NCBI GenBank assembly: GCA_037968515.1
Contig: JBBKVQ010000098.1
Location: 1 to 24,466, forward strand
Direction: 5' to 3'
Length of the DNA: 24,466 nt
Source: JBFFMO01 sp037968515
GTDB taxonomy: Bacteria; Myxococcota_A; Bradymonadia; Bradymonadales; Bradymonadaceae
Shown: piece by piece, positions 15,181-23,177 of the stretch
How the letters are laid out: every line of letters begins with the position of its first letter
Position numbering within the stretch: the stretch's first letter is position 1
The notes under the pieces: generated by a model
The model's input: the letters and a program-made list of their open reading frames with translations, nothing else
Database searches by the model: none
What the model was told of the DNA's origin: nothing
Made by a program: the position numbers and the translations under genes

Positions 15181-15933
15181 ATGACGACCCGAAATGCCTT
15201 GATAGCCGCCCTGTCTGTGCTTTGTTTCACTGGGTGTTCACACGTCTTTTCCCCGCCAGCTCGGGTAAACATGTTGGAGTCCTCGGCAGTCATCGATGAG
15301 GGAGATCATGCAATCGCGGTGGTTCCCGGGGCTACCAGGGCTGTTTGGGGCTTCAACGCTCTGTCACTGACGGGCACGTATAAACAAGGGATCGGTTACG
15401 ACGTCGAGATCGGAGCGGACGCCAATGTGATCATGATTTCTAACGACTCGGGACCGAGCGTGAAAGGCACCACTGGGAACATCACAAAAACTGGTGATAA
15501 CCCAATCGTCATGAGTGGCCGAATTCGTGGAAAATGGGCTCCGTCATTCTTAGGAGAAAATGTCGCACTGACGGGAGGGCTCGGAGGAGGTTACGCCCCA
15601 GCAGGAGGTGGATTCATCTCGCCAGATTTTGGAATAATATTGGCTTATGAAAACCGATATCTGGTGCCGTATCTGGGTTTGAATACTTTCGTCAGCCAAC
15701 CCATCGGCGCCAAACCAGTTGATGTGGGTCGTGAGAAAGGAGCCGAGGTGGCTGAATTTGAAGAAGCGCAATTTTCGTGGGGATATGACCTAAACATGGG
15801 CCTGAAGCTTCCGATTCAACATAAGGAAGGACAGATCAATCTTCATGCGGGCATTCGAATCCTCGTCCTGTTTGATGAGGATACATCCGAAGCTGCGCTG
15901 GGATTCATGTTGGGGCCCGAATTCGTTTTCTAG
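15181..15933 (+). CDS. Lipoprotein, probable outer-membrane beta-barrel-like, paralogue B
   Basis: A 250-residue paralogue of the preceding gene, longer by an insert near residues 92-108 (SVKGTTGNITKTG). The signal peptide ends at CFTGC, with lipid on C19, and the C-terminus is GFMLGPEFVF. GGAGG lies 6 bases before the ATG at 15181; an in-frame start at 15157 would add eight residues without a ribosome-binding site, so I reject it. It has no sigma-54 promoter, unlike paralogue A, but two TGACY-N4-AGTCA sites. Its stop is only 4 bases from that of the convergent membrane-protein gene. Function is unknown. Confidence 0.8.
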   Translation: MTTRNALIAALSVLCFTGCSHVFSPPARVNMLESSAVIDEGDHAIAVVPGATRAVWGFNALSLTGTYKQGIGYDVEIGADANVIMISNDSGPSVKGTTGNITKTGDNPIVMSGRIRGKWAPSFLGENVALTGGLGGGYAPAGGGFISPDFGIILAYENRYLVPYLGLNTFVSQPIGAKPVDVGREKGAEVAEFEEAQFSWGYDLNMGLKLPIQHKEGQINLHAGIRILVLFDEDTSEAALGFMLGPEFVF

Positions 15934-15937
15934 AGCC

Positions 15938-16603
15938 TCAGAGCAGCAGTGCCTGCTGAAACCACACCCAAGCCGCACCAAATATAGCCGCAACGGCCAT
16001 CGTCGTTCGGTGCGGAACCCCGGTCTCTGCGACCAGAGCGATAAGTAGGCTCCAGACTGCGGTCGGAAAGATCACGTCAGCCCACGGGTGGACCAGCGCA
16101 GACGGATGCAGCACAAACGGAATTGTGATTGCGACGTGAAGGCCCACAACAATCAAGACTCGCCCGGTCGGGCCAACTTTTGGGCTGATATGGCTTTGAA
16201 CGATTCCCTGCCAAAACAGAACCTGCAACGCAGCCAGCCCAGCTTGCAGCGGCAACACCTTCTGGAGCTCTGCCATAGGCCGCAGGCCCTGCATCTGAGT
16301 CCACCAAGACTCAAACCAGAGCGCCAAAAAGATGATCCAAGCCAGCGGTACGAGGACCAAAGTCGCGTTGGCGAGCTGTTGATTCTTGACCTCACGAACG
16401 CGCCCGGAAAACTCGACCCCTAGGAAAAATGCGATGCCGGCCAGGATCGCTGGCGCCCAAATAATAAGGCCCAACCAGCCCTTCATATTGCCTTCCAGAT
16501 GCAGCTGCATCGGGGACGCAAAGAAGAAATGGGGTGCGGCCGCAGCGATCAAAGCGATCGCTACCAAAGGTTTGGTCAGAGGGGATTCAGTCGTGCTTGC
16601 CAT
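15938..16603 (-). CDS. Polytopic inner-membrane protein, possibly a degenerate CPBP-type protein
   Basis: A 221-residue protein with about seven hydrophobic segments and short loops. LFWQGIVQSHI followed by a segment with GLHVAITIPF has the layout of the CPBP (Abi/CAAX) intramembrane protease family, whose active site is EExxxR with later His. The catalytic Glu pair and Arg are missing, so any relation is to a non-proteolytic member or is spurious. The ATG at 16603 lies 4 bases after the glycosyltransferase stop, with no good Shine-Dalgarno, so translation is likely coupled. An in-frame start at 16648 would overlap that gene by 41 bases. Context suggests a role in the envelope. Confidence 0.7.
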   Translation of the reverse strand: MASTTESPLTKPLVAIALIAAAAPHFFFASPMQLHLEGNMKGWLGLIIWAPAILAGIAFFLGVEFSGRVREVKNQQLANATLVLVPLAWIIFLALWFESWWTQMQGLRPMAELQKVLPLQAGLAALQVLFWQGIVQSHISPKVGPTGRVLIVVGLHVAITIPFVLHPSALVHPWADVIFPTAVWSLLIALVAETGVPHRTTMAVAAIFGAAWVWFQQALLL

Positions 16604-16607
16604 ATAC

Positions 16608-17306
16608 CTACCGAAATTTGATTTCCCAGACCCGATAGATGGCCTCAATGGCGATACTGGGGGTCATCTTCGACACACCAACCTGACGATCCGGGAAGGT
16701 AATCGGGACTTCTAAAATCTTATAGCCCGCTTGAAATGCCCTGTATTTCATTTCGATTTGAAAAACGTAGCCTGACGCTCCAATCCGGTCAAAATCGATG
16801 CTGTTGAGTACTTGACGACGCCACGCCACGAAACCCGCGGTTAGGTCTTGGACGGGAATGCGCAAAATCGAACGTGCATAAATACCTCCACCGCGCGAAA
16901 TCAGCCGACGAGTCAGCCCCCAGTCCTGGGTGCCCCCGCCTTTGACATAACGCGATCCAACGACCACATCGTGGGTGTTCAGATTCGAAATCAGCGCTGG
17001 CAAGTAGCGCGGCTGATGCGAGAAGTCCGCGTCCATCTCAAGGATATTTTCGTAGTCGCGCTCAAGCGCCCAACGAAACCCCGCGATATAGGCGGGGCCA
17101 AGGCCGGATTTTTCGGTGCGATGAATCACGTGGATACGATCGTCTTGGTCGATCATGCGATCCACGATGGCGCCCGTACCATCAGGTGATCCGTCATCGA
17201 TTACCAAGATATGAACCTTCGGTACCACGGCAAAAATTGCCGGGATGATCTGTTGGATATTCTCGGCTTCGTTGTAGGTCGGGATACAAATAACCGTCGA
17301 CTTCAC
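16608..17306 (-). CDS. Family 2 glycosyltransferase, polyprenol-phosphate mannosyltransferase (DPM1) type
   Basis: A 232-residue enzyme without membrane segments, matching soluble dolichol/polyprenol-phosphate mannosyl- or glucosyltransferases that move a sugar from GDP or UDP to polyprenyl phosphate at the cytoplasmic face. It has IPTYNEAENI (8-17), DDGSPDGT (37-44), MDADFSHQP (91-99, with D92 and D94 as metal ligands) and GSRYVKGGG. The sugar donor cannot be told. It starts with GTG, overlapping the activator's stop as GTGA, and AGGA lies 7 bases upstream. Its operon companions are the FHA sigma-54 activator and a membrane protein. Confidence 0.9.
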   Translation of the reverse strand: MKSTVICIPTYNEAENIQQIIPAIFAVVPKVHILVIDDGSPDGTGAIVDRMIDQDDRIHVIHRTEKSGLGPAYIAGFRWALERDYENILEMDADFSHQPRYLPALISNLNTHDVVVGSRYVKGGGTQDWGLTRRLISRGGGIYARSILRIPVQDLTAGFVAWRRQVLNSIDFDRIGASGYVFQIEMKYRAFQAGYKILEVPITFPDRQVGVSKMTPSIAIEAIYRVWEIKFR

Positions 17307-18682
17307 GAGAGATCCTCACGCGTAAGGTCGAGTTTCTTGAGGATATATTCGACCGACTTTCGATGAACACCTGCGACACGCGCAGCTTTCGATACGTTCC
17401 CGCCTGTGCGCTCGAGAAGCCCCTTCCAATACGCGAGTTCAAAATCCTCGATCATCCGATTTTTGGCGTCTTTGAAGGGTAGGTCCTCGTCGAGTGCCAG
17501 TTGAGCCATGGGAACAGAGCCGAGGTTGGCGACCGGTTCATCGCGAGGCACCTGCTGTCCACTCAGGAATCGAGTTTCGATTTGGTCGCCTTGCGCCAAC
17601 AAGACGGCTCGTTCAACGAAGTTCTTGAGTTCACGGACGTTACCGGGCCACTTATGACGCTTGAGCTTCTCCATCGTCTTGTACGAGATATCGATGTCGG
17701 TGCGCCCCGCCATTTCATTGGCCAAGGCTAGGAAGTGCTCGACCAAGAGTGGAATGTCCTCGGTGCGTTCTCGAAGTGGCGGCAGGTCGACTCGAATCAC
17801 GGCAAATCGGTAGTAGAGATCCTCGCGGAAATTCGATTCCTTGACCTCATGCAATAGGTTTCGATTGGTCGCGGCCACAATACGGGCGTCGATCTTGATC
17901 GAATCATTACCGCCCACAGGCTTGACTTCACGTTTTTCGAGGGCCCGAAGCAGCTTGGGTTGGAGGTCCAAGGGGAGCTCGCCAAGTTCGTCCAAGAAGA
18001 GCGTTCCACCGTTGGCCGCTTCGAACGCCCCTTTTCGTGTCCCGGTAGCGCCGGTGAAAGCACCTTTGACGTGGCCAAAAAGCTCGGACTCGATGATGTC
18101 GCGGGCAATCGCAGAGCAATCGACCACGATGAACGGACCGTCTTTTCTCTGGCTTGTGTTGTGAATGGCTTCGGCGACGAGTTCCTTTCCGGTTCCCGAC
18201 TCACCCTCGATCAGAACCGTCGCGTCGGTTTTTGCGACCCGTTCAAGAATCGCGAAAATCTCGCGCATTTGCAGACTCTTGCCAAGCATGGACCCAAATC
18301 GGTCCTTCCCACTGAAACGTACTTCGACCTCTTCGCCGGTGGTCCGAAACTCAATATCCGAATCCCCAACGCGAAACGATGTGTTGTTTTCAAGATAGAC
18401 TTCACCCACCCGCAGACCGTTTGCAAACGTGCCGTTTTTGCTGTCACGATCGCTGAGGCGATAGCCCTTGGCATCGACTTCGATCACGGCATGAAAACGA
18501 CTCACGGCCGAATCGTCGAGCGACAGCTCGTTGTCAGGCGAACTTCCTATACCAACCAGACGGCCCTTGCCTTCCAGAGTCATACCCGCATTCGGACCGC
18601 TTTTGACGGTCAGCGTGTACTTCTGAAGGGCCAGCTTCTGGTCGCCATCATCAAGAAAAACTGTGCGGGTGATCTCGCTCAT
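17303..18682 (-). CDS. FHA-domain sigma-54-dependent transcriptional activator
   Basis: A 459-residue enhancer-binding protein. The N-terminal FHA domain (about 30-112) replaces the usual receiver; it has SRFH (61-64) and NGT (83-85), but the common Gly-Arg reads GS (VGIGSSPDN). The AAA+ domain (about 130-370) has Walker A GESGTGKE (160-167), the sigma-54-contact loop GAFTGA (208-213) and DELGELP (231-237). The C-terminal Fis-type helix-turn-helix holds GGNVSKAARVAGVHRKSVEY. It should activate RpoN promoters using ATP, gated by a phospho-peptide or by FHA self-contacts. Such FHA activators are common in Myxococcota. No clear promoter is seen in the 97-base gap upstream. Confidence 0.92.
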   Translation of the reverse strand: MSEITRTVFLDDGDQKLALQKYTLTVKSGPNAGMTLEGKGRLVGIGSSPDNELSLDDSAVSRFHAVIEVDAKGYRLSDRDSKNGTFANGLRVGEVYLENNTSFRVGDSDIEFRTTGEEVEVRFSGKDRFGSMLGKSLQMREIFAILERVAKTDATVLIEGESGTGKELVAEAIHNTSQRKDGPFIVVDCSAIARDIIESELFGHVKGAFTGATGTRKGAFEAANGGTLFLDELGELPLDLQPKLLRALEKREVKPVGGNDSIKIDARIVAATNRNLLHEVKESNFREDLYYRFAVIRVDLPPLRERTEDIPLLVEHFLALANEMAGRTDIDISYKTMEKLKRHKWPGNVRELKNFVERAVLLAQGDQIETRFLSGQQVPRDEPVANLGSVPMAQLALDEDLPFKDAKNRMIEDFELAYWKGLLERTGGNVSKAARVAGVHRKSVEYILKKLDLTREDLS

Positions 18683-18779
18683 GACTTACTCGGTTCGGGG
18701 CGTGTGGGAGTGTGCACGAAATCAGGGTTCTTCGCTATCCTGAGAGCCGCATGGAATGGTTCATCGACCCTTAGGCAGA

Positions 18780-20033
18780 CTAGCGACCATAACATGAAAT
18801 GAGTTCTTCTTCGGTCCCACGAATCATCATGAGTCCCTCTTGTGCGCCGCCAAAAACAACCACAATATCGTTGCCGATTTTACCCATGCGCACAAAATGA
18901 TGAACGCGATCGTCGTCTCGGAAAGTCAGGCGAGTAGTTGTAGAGCCGCGGATGACGGCTCCACGAACGGCCTTCTCGGCAGCCTTTCCGTCAATCCAAA
19001 CGGCCACGTCTCCCCGATCGACGGGAACGAAGTCGAAGTCCCAGATGGTCTCTTGGGTCAGAGCCGGGCCGGGTTCGGCCATGCAATCGGTCAACATGAG
19101 CCCGTTACGAGTACGAAACAAAACCTTCGGGGAGTCGTGTTGGGTTTTGACCTTGTACGGCGTCAAGAACACGGTGTCTAAAGCACCGCAGGGCTCAGGA
19201 TTGGCTTCTGACGTACTTGAGGCGTACCGGAAAAAACCAGCGGTAAGTGCCCCGCCAGCGACCAGAAATCGATTTGACGTTTCTGGAACATGAGAAAAAT
19301 CCACGCCCGATACGTCCTGATTATCGATCGAGACAAATACATTGCCCGGTCCCAACGTGACCGGTGTGTTCAAAATCACAGCGCGCGACGAGTAAACGCG
19401 TTTGGCGGCCGCCGCGCCTCCCTTTTTCGAAAAACCAACCATCACAGCTGCTGGATCACCAGGAACAAAAGCGGTCTGAACCTGGTCATCCGCTTCGATC
19501 ACCTCAGCCCCATCCATGGTCCGGACACAGCGAGCTTGCCCCAAGCCGTCGCCTTCGGTGCACATGGTGACCATCAATTCCGACGGGCGGGACTCAGCAA
19601 GTAAGAACCTCACCGGAGCAACGGTCGTAAGCAGCGAAACATCGAATGATTTCGTGAACTCACCTAGTGACACTTCTGGAATTGGGGCCATCGCGGGCAA
19701 AACACGGTACGAGCCTTCTTCTTGGACGACGATAAAAACAAACTCAGTATTATAATCCGCCATCACGACCATAACGTCGTCGCGCCAATCCACCTGCAAA
19801 CCGCCTTGACGCAACGAAATGGGCATTTTTCTGCCGTCCAACTGCGTTTCGAGCGCTGCGCATGATTGATTATTCGTTGTGTTGTTCGTGGAGTTATTGC
19901 TGCTGTTATTCGTCGTGGCGTTGTTCGTCGAATTGTTCGTGTTATCAACGGCGTCATCCAGCTCGTCCAAGGACGCCCCGAAGACACAACCCGATATCGA
20001 TACAAAACACACAGCTAGAAAGGCTTTTTTCAT
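18780..20033 (-). CDS. Lipoprotein with an Asn/Thr/Ser linker, function unknown
   Basis: A 417-residue lipoprotein. The signal peptide MKKAFLAVCFVSISGC places the lipid on C16, followed by an acidic stretch and a low-complexity Asn/Thr/Ser linker (residues 31-55), a spacer type common in this group. The remaining 360 residues look like beta-rich extracellular material with scattered cysteines; I recognise no family or catalytic motif. A longer frame to 20156 would lie wholly over yjbQ and displace the signal peptide, so I reject it. The ATG shares the bases CATG with the divergent yjbQ start. The Shine-Dalgarno is poor (GAGAG at 10 bases), and its promoter must lie inside yjbQ. Confidence 0.75.
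   Translation of the reverse strand: MKKAFLAVCFVSISGCVFGASLDELDDAVDNTNNSTNNATTNNSSNNSTNNTTNNQSCAALETQLDGRKMPISLRQGGLQVDWRDDVMVVMADYNTEFVFIVVQEEGSYRVLPAMAPIPEVSLGEFTKSFDVSLLTTVAPVRFLLAESRPSELMVTMCTEGDGLGQARCVRTMDGAEVIEADDQVQTAFVPGDPAAVMVGFSKKGGAAAAKRVYSSRAVILNTPVTLGPGNVFVSIDNQDVSGVDFSHVPETSNRFLVAGGALTAGFFRYASSTSEANPEPCGALDTVFLTPYKVKTQHDSPKVLFRTRNGLMLTDCMAEPGPALTQETIWDFDFVPVDRGDVAVWIDGKAAEKAVRGAVIRGSTTTRLTFRDDDRVHHFVRMGKIGNDIVVVFGGAQEGLMMIRGTEEELISCYGR
19869..19943 (-). repeat. Low-complexity AAY/ACN/AGC codon tract
   Basis: Twenty-five codons for Asn, Thr and Ser (with one Ala) in the pattern NNSTNN follow the lipobox of the lipoprotein. The triplets are mixed (AAC, AAT, ACG, TCG, AGC), so selection or drift at the protein level kept the pattern, not a recently expanded microsatellite. 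On the other strand the tract is T/G-rich and lies in the region expected to hold the yjbQ promoter. Confidence 0.75.
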
Positions 20034-20439
20034 GATCAGGACTCTCAAATTCCGCACGAATCGACAGGGCTTGCACGATATCACAACCGAGGTTGCCGTG
20101 CTGGTCAAGGAAGTAGGCTTGAACGAGGGCCTTTGCACCGTTTTCATTCGGCACACGTCGGCCTCGTTGACGATCCAAGAGAACGCCGACCCGTCGGCTC
20201 GGCGAGATCTTGAAGCCTGGTTGAACCGATTGGTCCCCGAAAACGACCCGCTCTACACGCACACCGCAGAGGGGCCCGATGATATGCCATCCCATATCAA
20301 AGCCATCCTGACGGCATCGACTCTGAGCATCCCCATTCTTGACGGTGGGCTGGCGCTTGGCACCTGGCAAGGCATCTACTTGTGGGAACATCGTCGGTCG
20401 GCGCACACGCGCGAAATCGTGGTTCACTTGGCAGGCTAA
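20032..20439 (+). CDS. yjbQ: YjbQ/UPF0047 family protein (secondary thiamine-phosphate synthase-like)
   Basis: A 135-residue small cytoplasmic protein of the YjbQ family. The stretch HTSASLTIQENADPSARRDL, the later SHIKAIL and the C-terminal LGTWQGIYLWEHR follow the family signature. Members have weak thiamine-phosphate synthase activity in vitro, but the true role is unsettled. AAAGG lies about 8 bases before the ATG. A longer open frame begins at 19879 but reads through the antisense of an Asn-rich linker and is spurious. The gene touches both neighbours: its start shares CATG with the lipoprotein, and its stop overlaps the EAL stop in CTAA. Confidence 0.9.
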   Translation: MIRTLKFRTNRQGLHDITTEVAVLVKEVGLNEGLCTVFIRHTSASLTIQENADPSARRDLEAWLNRLVPENDPLYTHTAEGPDDMPSHIKAILTASTLSIPILDGGLALGTWQGIYLWEHRRSAHTREIVVHLAG

Positions 20440-21752
20440 AGCCCCCGCGACATCTGCGCCGGACGACCAAGCAAGAAACCCTGTCCGAGCGTGATGTTCA
20501 GGGCCTTGATTGTCTCAAGATCTGCCTGGTTTTCGATCCCCTCTGCAATCAGGCGTGCATCGCTACGTTGGGCCAATTCAAGCAAATAGAGGGCGAGAGC
20601 CTGTTTGCGGGTGCTTGAGGCAATTCCGCGAGTTAGCGAGATATCCATCTTGATAAATGCAGGTTCCAGATCGGCTATCAGCTGTAGGTTCGAAGTCCCA
20701 GTGCCGACGTCATCTACCGCAAATCGATATCCACGCGCCTTTAGCTTTTGAACGTTTGGCAATATTCGCCGCAGCTGGTCCTGGGTGGTGTTTTCTGTGA
20801 CCTCAAAAACCAGCTGTGAAGGGAGCAGACCGTCGGCCTCCCACTGTGACAGGACGGCCTCCAGATCCTTCATCGGCTCATAAAAAGCTTGGGGCAAGCT
20901 GTTCACAAAGAGCGCACCACCTGTGAGCGCGGGACGGCGGCGAATCGATAGTGTGCGGCAGGTTTGGTCGAGTTCTCCGTCGAGTTCGGCGCGGGCAGCA
21001 GCGACAAAAAGATGAACACCCAGCCGATCTGCGTCATCGGTCTCGGCGCGGCTCAGCGCCTCGAAGCCCATATTGGTCATCGTGCCGAGGTCCACGATGG
21101 GCTGGTAAAGAGAGGTGATTTTTCGTTGAGCAATCATGTGGCCAAGCACACGTTGCCTCTGTCGCGCCAGCTCGCGCTGCGAGACCTGCGCATCGACTCG
21201 TGCCTTACGAATCGCGCGATAGAGCTCCCGACATGGCTCGACGCTGTCGTTTCGGATAATCAGCGAGCTTCCGAATGCGACCTGTTCTAGGGCGTGGTGA
21301 TACCACCATTCGGAGCTCGCAAAACTTTCGAAAACCTGACGTTTAACCCGGTTGACGACGGTCTCGAAATCAATCGGGGGTCCGACGCTCTCGTCACGAG
21401 ATGCCGTGAGGAAAATGATGAGTGATTCGCCGTCGACCGCGTCCAAGCACATGATGTCGTCGCGACGCAACCCGGCTCCCCGGAGGCGCTCAATGGACTG
21501 CGCGATTCGCGCCATCAAGACTCGGAAATTTGCAGAGCCGTATTGCCTTTCCCACGGTCCCAGCTCGGTTCCGTCGATAATGATTAGCCCCACGCACGAA
21601 CGGTCTTCGACACGCTCGGCAAGCTGATGGATTAAATCCGAGAACGGCTGGAACGATACCGATGTTAAACGAGCATCTTCGTCCCGGACTGCCTCCGAAA
21701 GTTCCTCCAGCTCGTGCCGATCGGCGGTCTCAAAAACGTCGAGATCCTGCAT
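20436..21752 (-). CDS. Degenerate GGDEF / EAL c-di-GMP phosphodiesterase
   Basis: A 438-residue cytoplasmic protein. Residues about 30-180 resemble a GGDEF domain with the active site lost (CLDAVDGESLIIFL near 102-115). The C-terminal EAL domain (about 205-438) should hydrolyse c-di-GMP: EAL at 231-233, N284, E317 and E320, DD at 347-348 (DDVGTG instead of DDFGTG), K368, E404 and GQG near 423-425 are all present. A coiled segment (about 180-210) links the halves. The ATG at 21752 has a weak Shine-Dalgarno. It opposes the FHA cyclase elsewhere in the window. Its stop overlaps yjbQ's. Confidence 0.92.
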   Translation of the reverse strand: MQDLDVFETADRHELEELSEAVRDEDARLTSVSFQPFSDLIHQLAERVEDRSCVGLIIIDGTELGPWERQYGSANFRVLMARIAQSIERLRGAGLRRDDIMCLDAVDGESLIIFLTASRDESVGPPIDFETVVNRVKRQVFESFASSEWWYHHALEQVAFGSSLIIRNDSVEPCRELYRAIRKARVDAQVSQRELARQRQRVLGHMIAQRKITSLYQPIVDLGTMTNMGFEALSRAETDDADRLGVHLFVAAARAELDGELDQTCRTLSIRRRPALTGGALFVNSLPQAFYEPMKDLEAVLSQWEADGLLPSQLVFEVTENTTQDQLRRILPNVQKLKARGYRFAVDDVGTGTSNLQLIADLEPAFIKMDISLTRGIASSTRKQALALYLLELAQRSDARLIAEGIENQADLETIKALNITLGQGFLLGRPAQMSRGL

Positions 21753-21793
21753 TTCGAACTCAAGCTGTAATTTTGTTTATAGTTCTGCCATCA

Positions 21794-21822
21794 ACGATAG
21801 GTACTGCGGCGAATTCTGTCAA
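21794..21822 (-). promoter_or_regulatory. Putative sigma-70-type promoter of the EAL gene
   Basis: On the minus strand TTGACA (21822-21817), a perfect -35, and TATCGT (21799-21794) have a 17-base spacer. The -35 overlaps the stop codon of the upstream lipoprotein gene. No terminator separates the two, so the EAL gene may also be read from upstream. Confidence 0.55.
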
Positions 21823-23177
21823 TTTGAGGGCATCAGACGGTACTCATTTAGTGACTCGATGATTACACCGTTTGGAGTTTCCAAACGCCGTTGCACGAGC
21901 CCCTTTCCCCAAACGAAGACGCGGGTCTGGCGAGAAGCAAGTCGCTCGTCCCAGGCGCCCAGCGCGCCCTGCCCTTTGACTTCGATTGTGGAGGGAAAAA
22001 CCCCGCCTGGCAGGTCCATTGCTGGTCCTGCGACCGCCGTAAACACTGGATTATCCGAAGCATAGCCCCCTGCGCCCCAGCGCTGTTCGGCTTGGAGTGG
22101 AAAGGCATAGATCGGCGCTTGAGCTGCAAAATATGCGAGCATCCAAGACGTATCCTCCACGTGTCCCCTGCAGCCTCGGTCACAAACGTAGATCCGTCGG
22201 GGCGTGGCCACCCACCACTCGTCGGCTTTTGTGAGACTGGTGTCGTTATATGAACGCCGCAGCCTAATCACCCGTAGTGTGTCGTAGCGGTCCACCGAGA
22301 TGACTTCCACCACAACGGCCGTCGCCATTACCTCCGGGTCAACCACGTCGTCCTCGTGACCTTGAGGGAAGCGAGAATAGCGCCAAAACGATCCAACCTG
22401 CAGCGGATAAGGGTATTCCTCGGACCTCATCAGCTCTGGCTTCAGATGCATGCCAGAGGCAATCAGAACCTTGAGGCGTAAATCCACCTGAAGCGGAGAC
22501 CCCAGATAAAAATGGTCTTTCTCTCCAGCGACTCGGAGGATCTTGGCGATCGGCAGGTCGAACGTGGTGTCGCCCGGTACATAGCGCACGCGCAAGTGGC
22601 CGTTCCAGTACTGAGCGATTTCGTCGTCCGAGTTGGCCGACTTGCCATCAAGGCGACGGCCATCTCCGGGGACAAACTCGACATACTCAAAGAGCCCCGC
22701 CCATCCATCGGGTCGCGACTCGGACAGACTCGGAGGCTCAAAAACATCCCACAGACCGCGAGAGCGTCCCTGAATGCCATCCACAAAGACTTGGGCCGGC
22801 CCAATATCCATGTGAACCATGGCCGAGTAAGCCTCGACAGGCACAAACACGTGATCCCAGAGCGTCTCGTCGTGTTTGACCAACGCGTCAAAAACTGTAC
22901 GGCCGAGGGCGTCTAACGAGTCCAGCTCCGGCAAATCCGCGGGTTTGGCTTGCATGGCGCCCCATCCGGCACCTCGGGCGCCACGCAGCAAGTCACGCAT
23001 GAGCCGACCCTCGTTGACAGCCGCCGATTCCGGAGTGAGGTCAGGGTTCTCGGTGTAGACAAGAGGACGCATCGGCCATTCGCCCGCACCCGGGGCAACA
23101 TCGGAGCAGCCACTGATCCACAGGACAAAAAAAAGGCGGCCAAGGCCGCCGATGATTTGATGAATGTTTAGATTCAT
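21819..23177 (-). CDS. Lipoprotein, function unknown (with a terminator-like hairpin in its signal-peptide codons)
   Basis: A 452-residue lipoprotein. The signal peptide runs to LWISGC, lipid on C24, and the mature part is tryptophan- and aspartate-rich with a CDRGC pair. I recognise no family. The pattern of strands with WRYSRF, GLWDVF and WWVATPRRIYVC suggests beta-rich extracytoplasmic structure. The ATG overlaps the stop of the preceding lipoprotein gene as ATGA, with no Shine-Dalgarno (CTCTCC), so translation depends on coupling. Codons for IGGLGRLFF form an intrinsic terminator. Two lipoproteins in one coupled unit suggest a joint envelope role. Confidence 0.8.
   Translation of the reverse strand: MNLNIHQIIGGLGRLFFVLWISGCSDVAPGAGEWPMRPLVYTENPDLTPESAAVNEGRLMRDLLRGARGAGWGAMQAKPADLPELDSLDALGRTVFDALVKHDETLWDHVFVPVEAYSAMVHMDIGPAQVFVDGIQGRSRGLWDVFEPPSLSESRPDGWAGLFEYVEFVPGDGRRLDGKSANSDDEIAQYWNGHLRVRYVPGDTTFDLPIAKILRVAGEKDHFYLGSPLQVDLRLKVLIASGMHLKPELMRSEEYPYPLQVGSFWRYSRFPQGHEDDVVDPEVMATAVVVEVISVDRYDTLRVIRLRRSYNDTSLTKADEWWVATPRRIYVCDRGCRGHVEDTSWMLAYFAAQAPIYAFPLQAEQRWGAGGYASDNPVFTAVAGPAMDLPGGVFPSTIEVKGQGALGAWDERLASRQTRVFVWGKGLVQRRLETPNGVIIESLNEYRLMPSN
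23127..23150 (-). terminator. Intrinsic terminator-like hairpin inside a signal-peptide coding region
   Basis: On the minus strand GGCGGCC, TT, GGCCGCC and eight Ts follow each other, a perfect seven-base GC stem with a T run. It starts about 24 bases after the stop of the upstream lipoprotein gene and is read as codons for IGGLGRLFF of the next one. It has the form of a strong Rho-independent terminator. A ribosome translating the second gene would cover and prevent it, giving a translation-dependent attenuator. Confidence 0.65.

Noticed and set aside
17960..18802. A 280-codon open frame on the plus strand opposite the sigma-54 activator
   Set aside because: The opposite strand carries complete FHA, AAA+ and helix-turn-helix motifs. 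The plus frame has no recognisable domain and no ribosome-binding site, and is a by-product of codon usage.
19869..19943. Triplet-repeat microsatellite or CRISPR-like repeat
   Set aside because: The codons are mixed and only the protein pattern is regular. There are no spacers or exact repeats.
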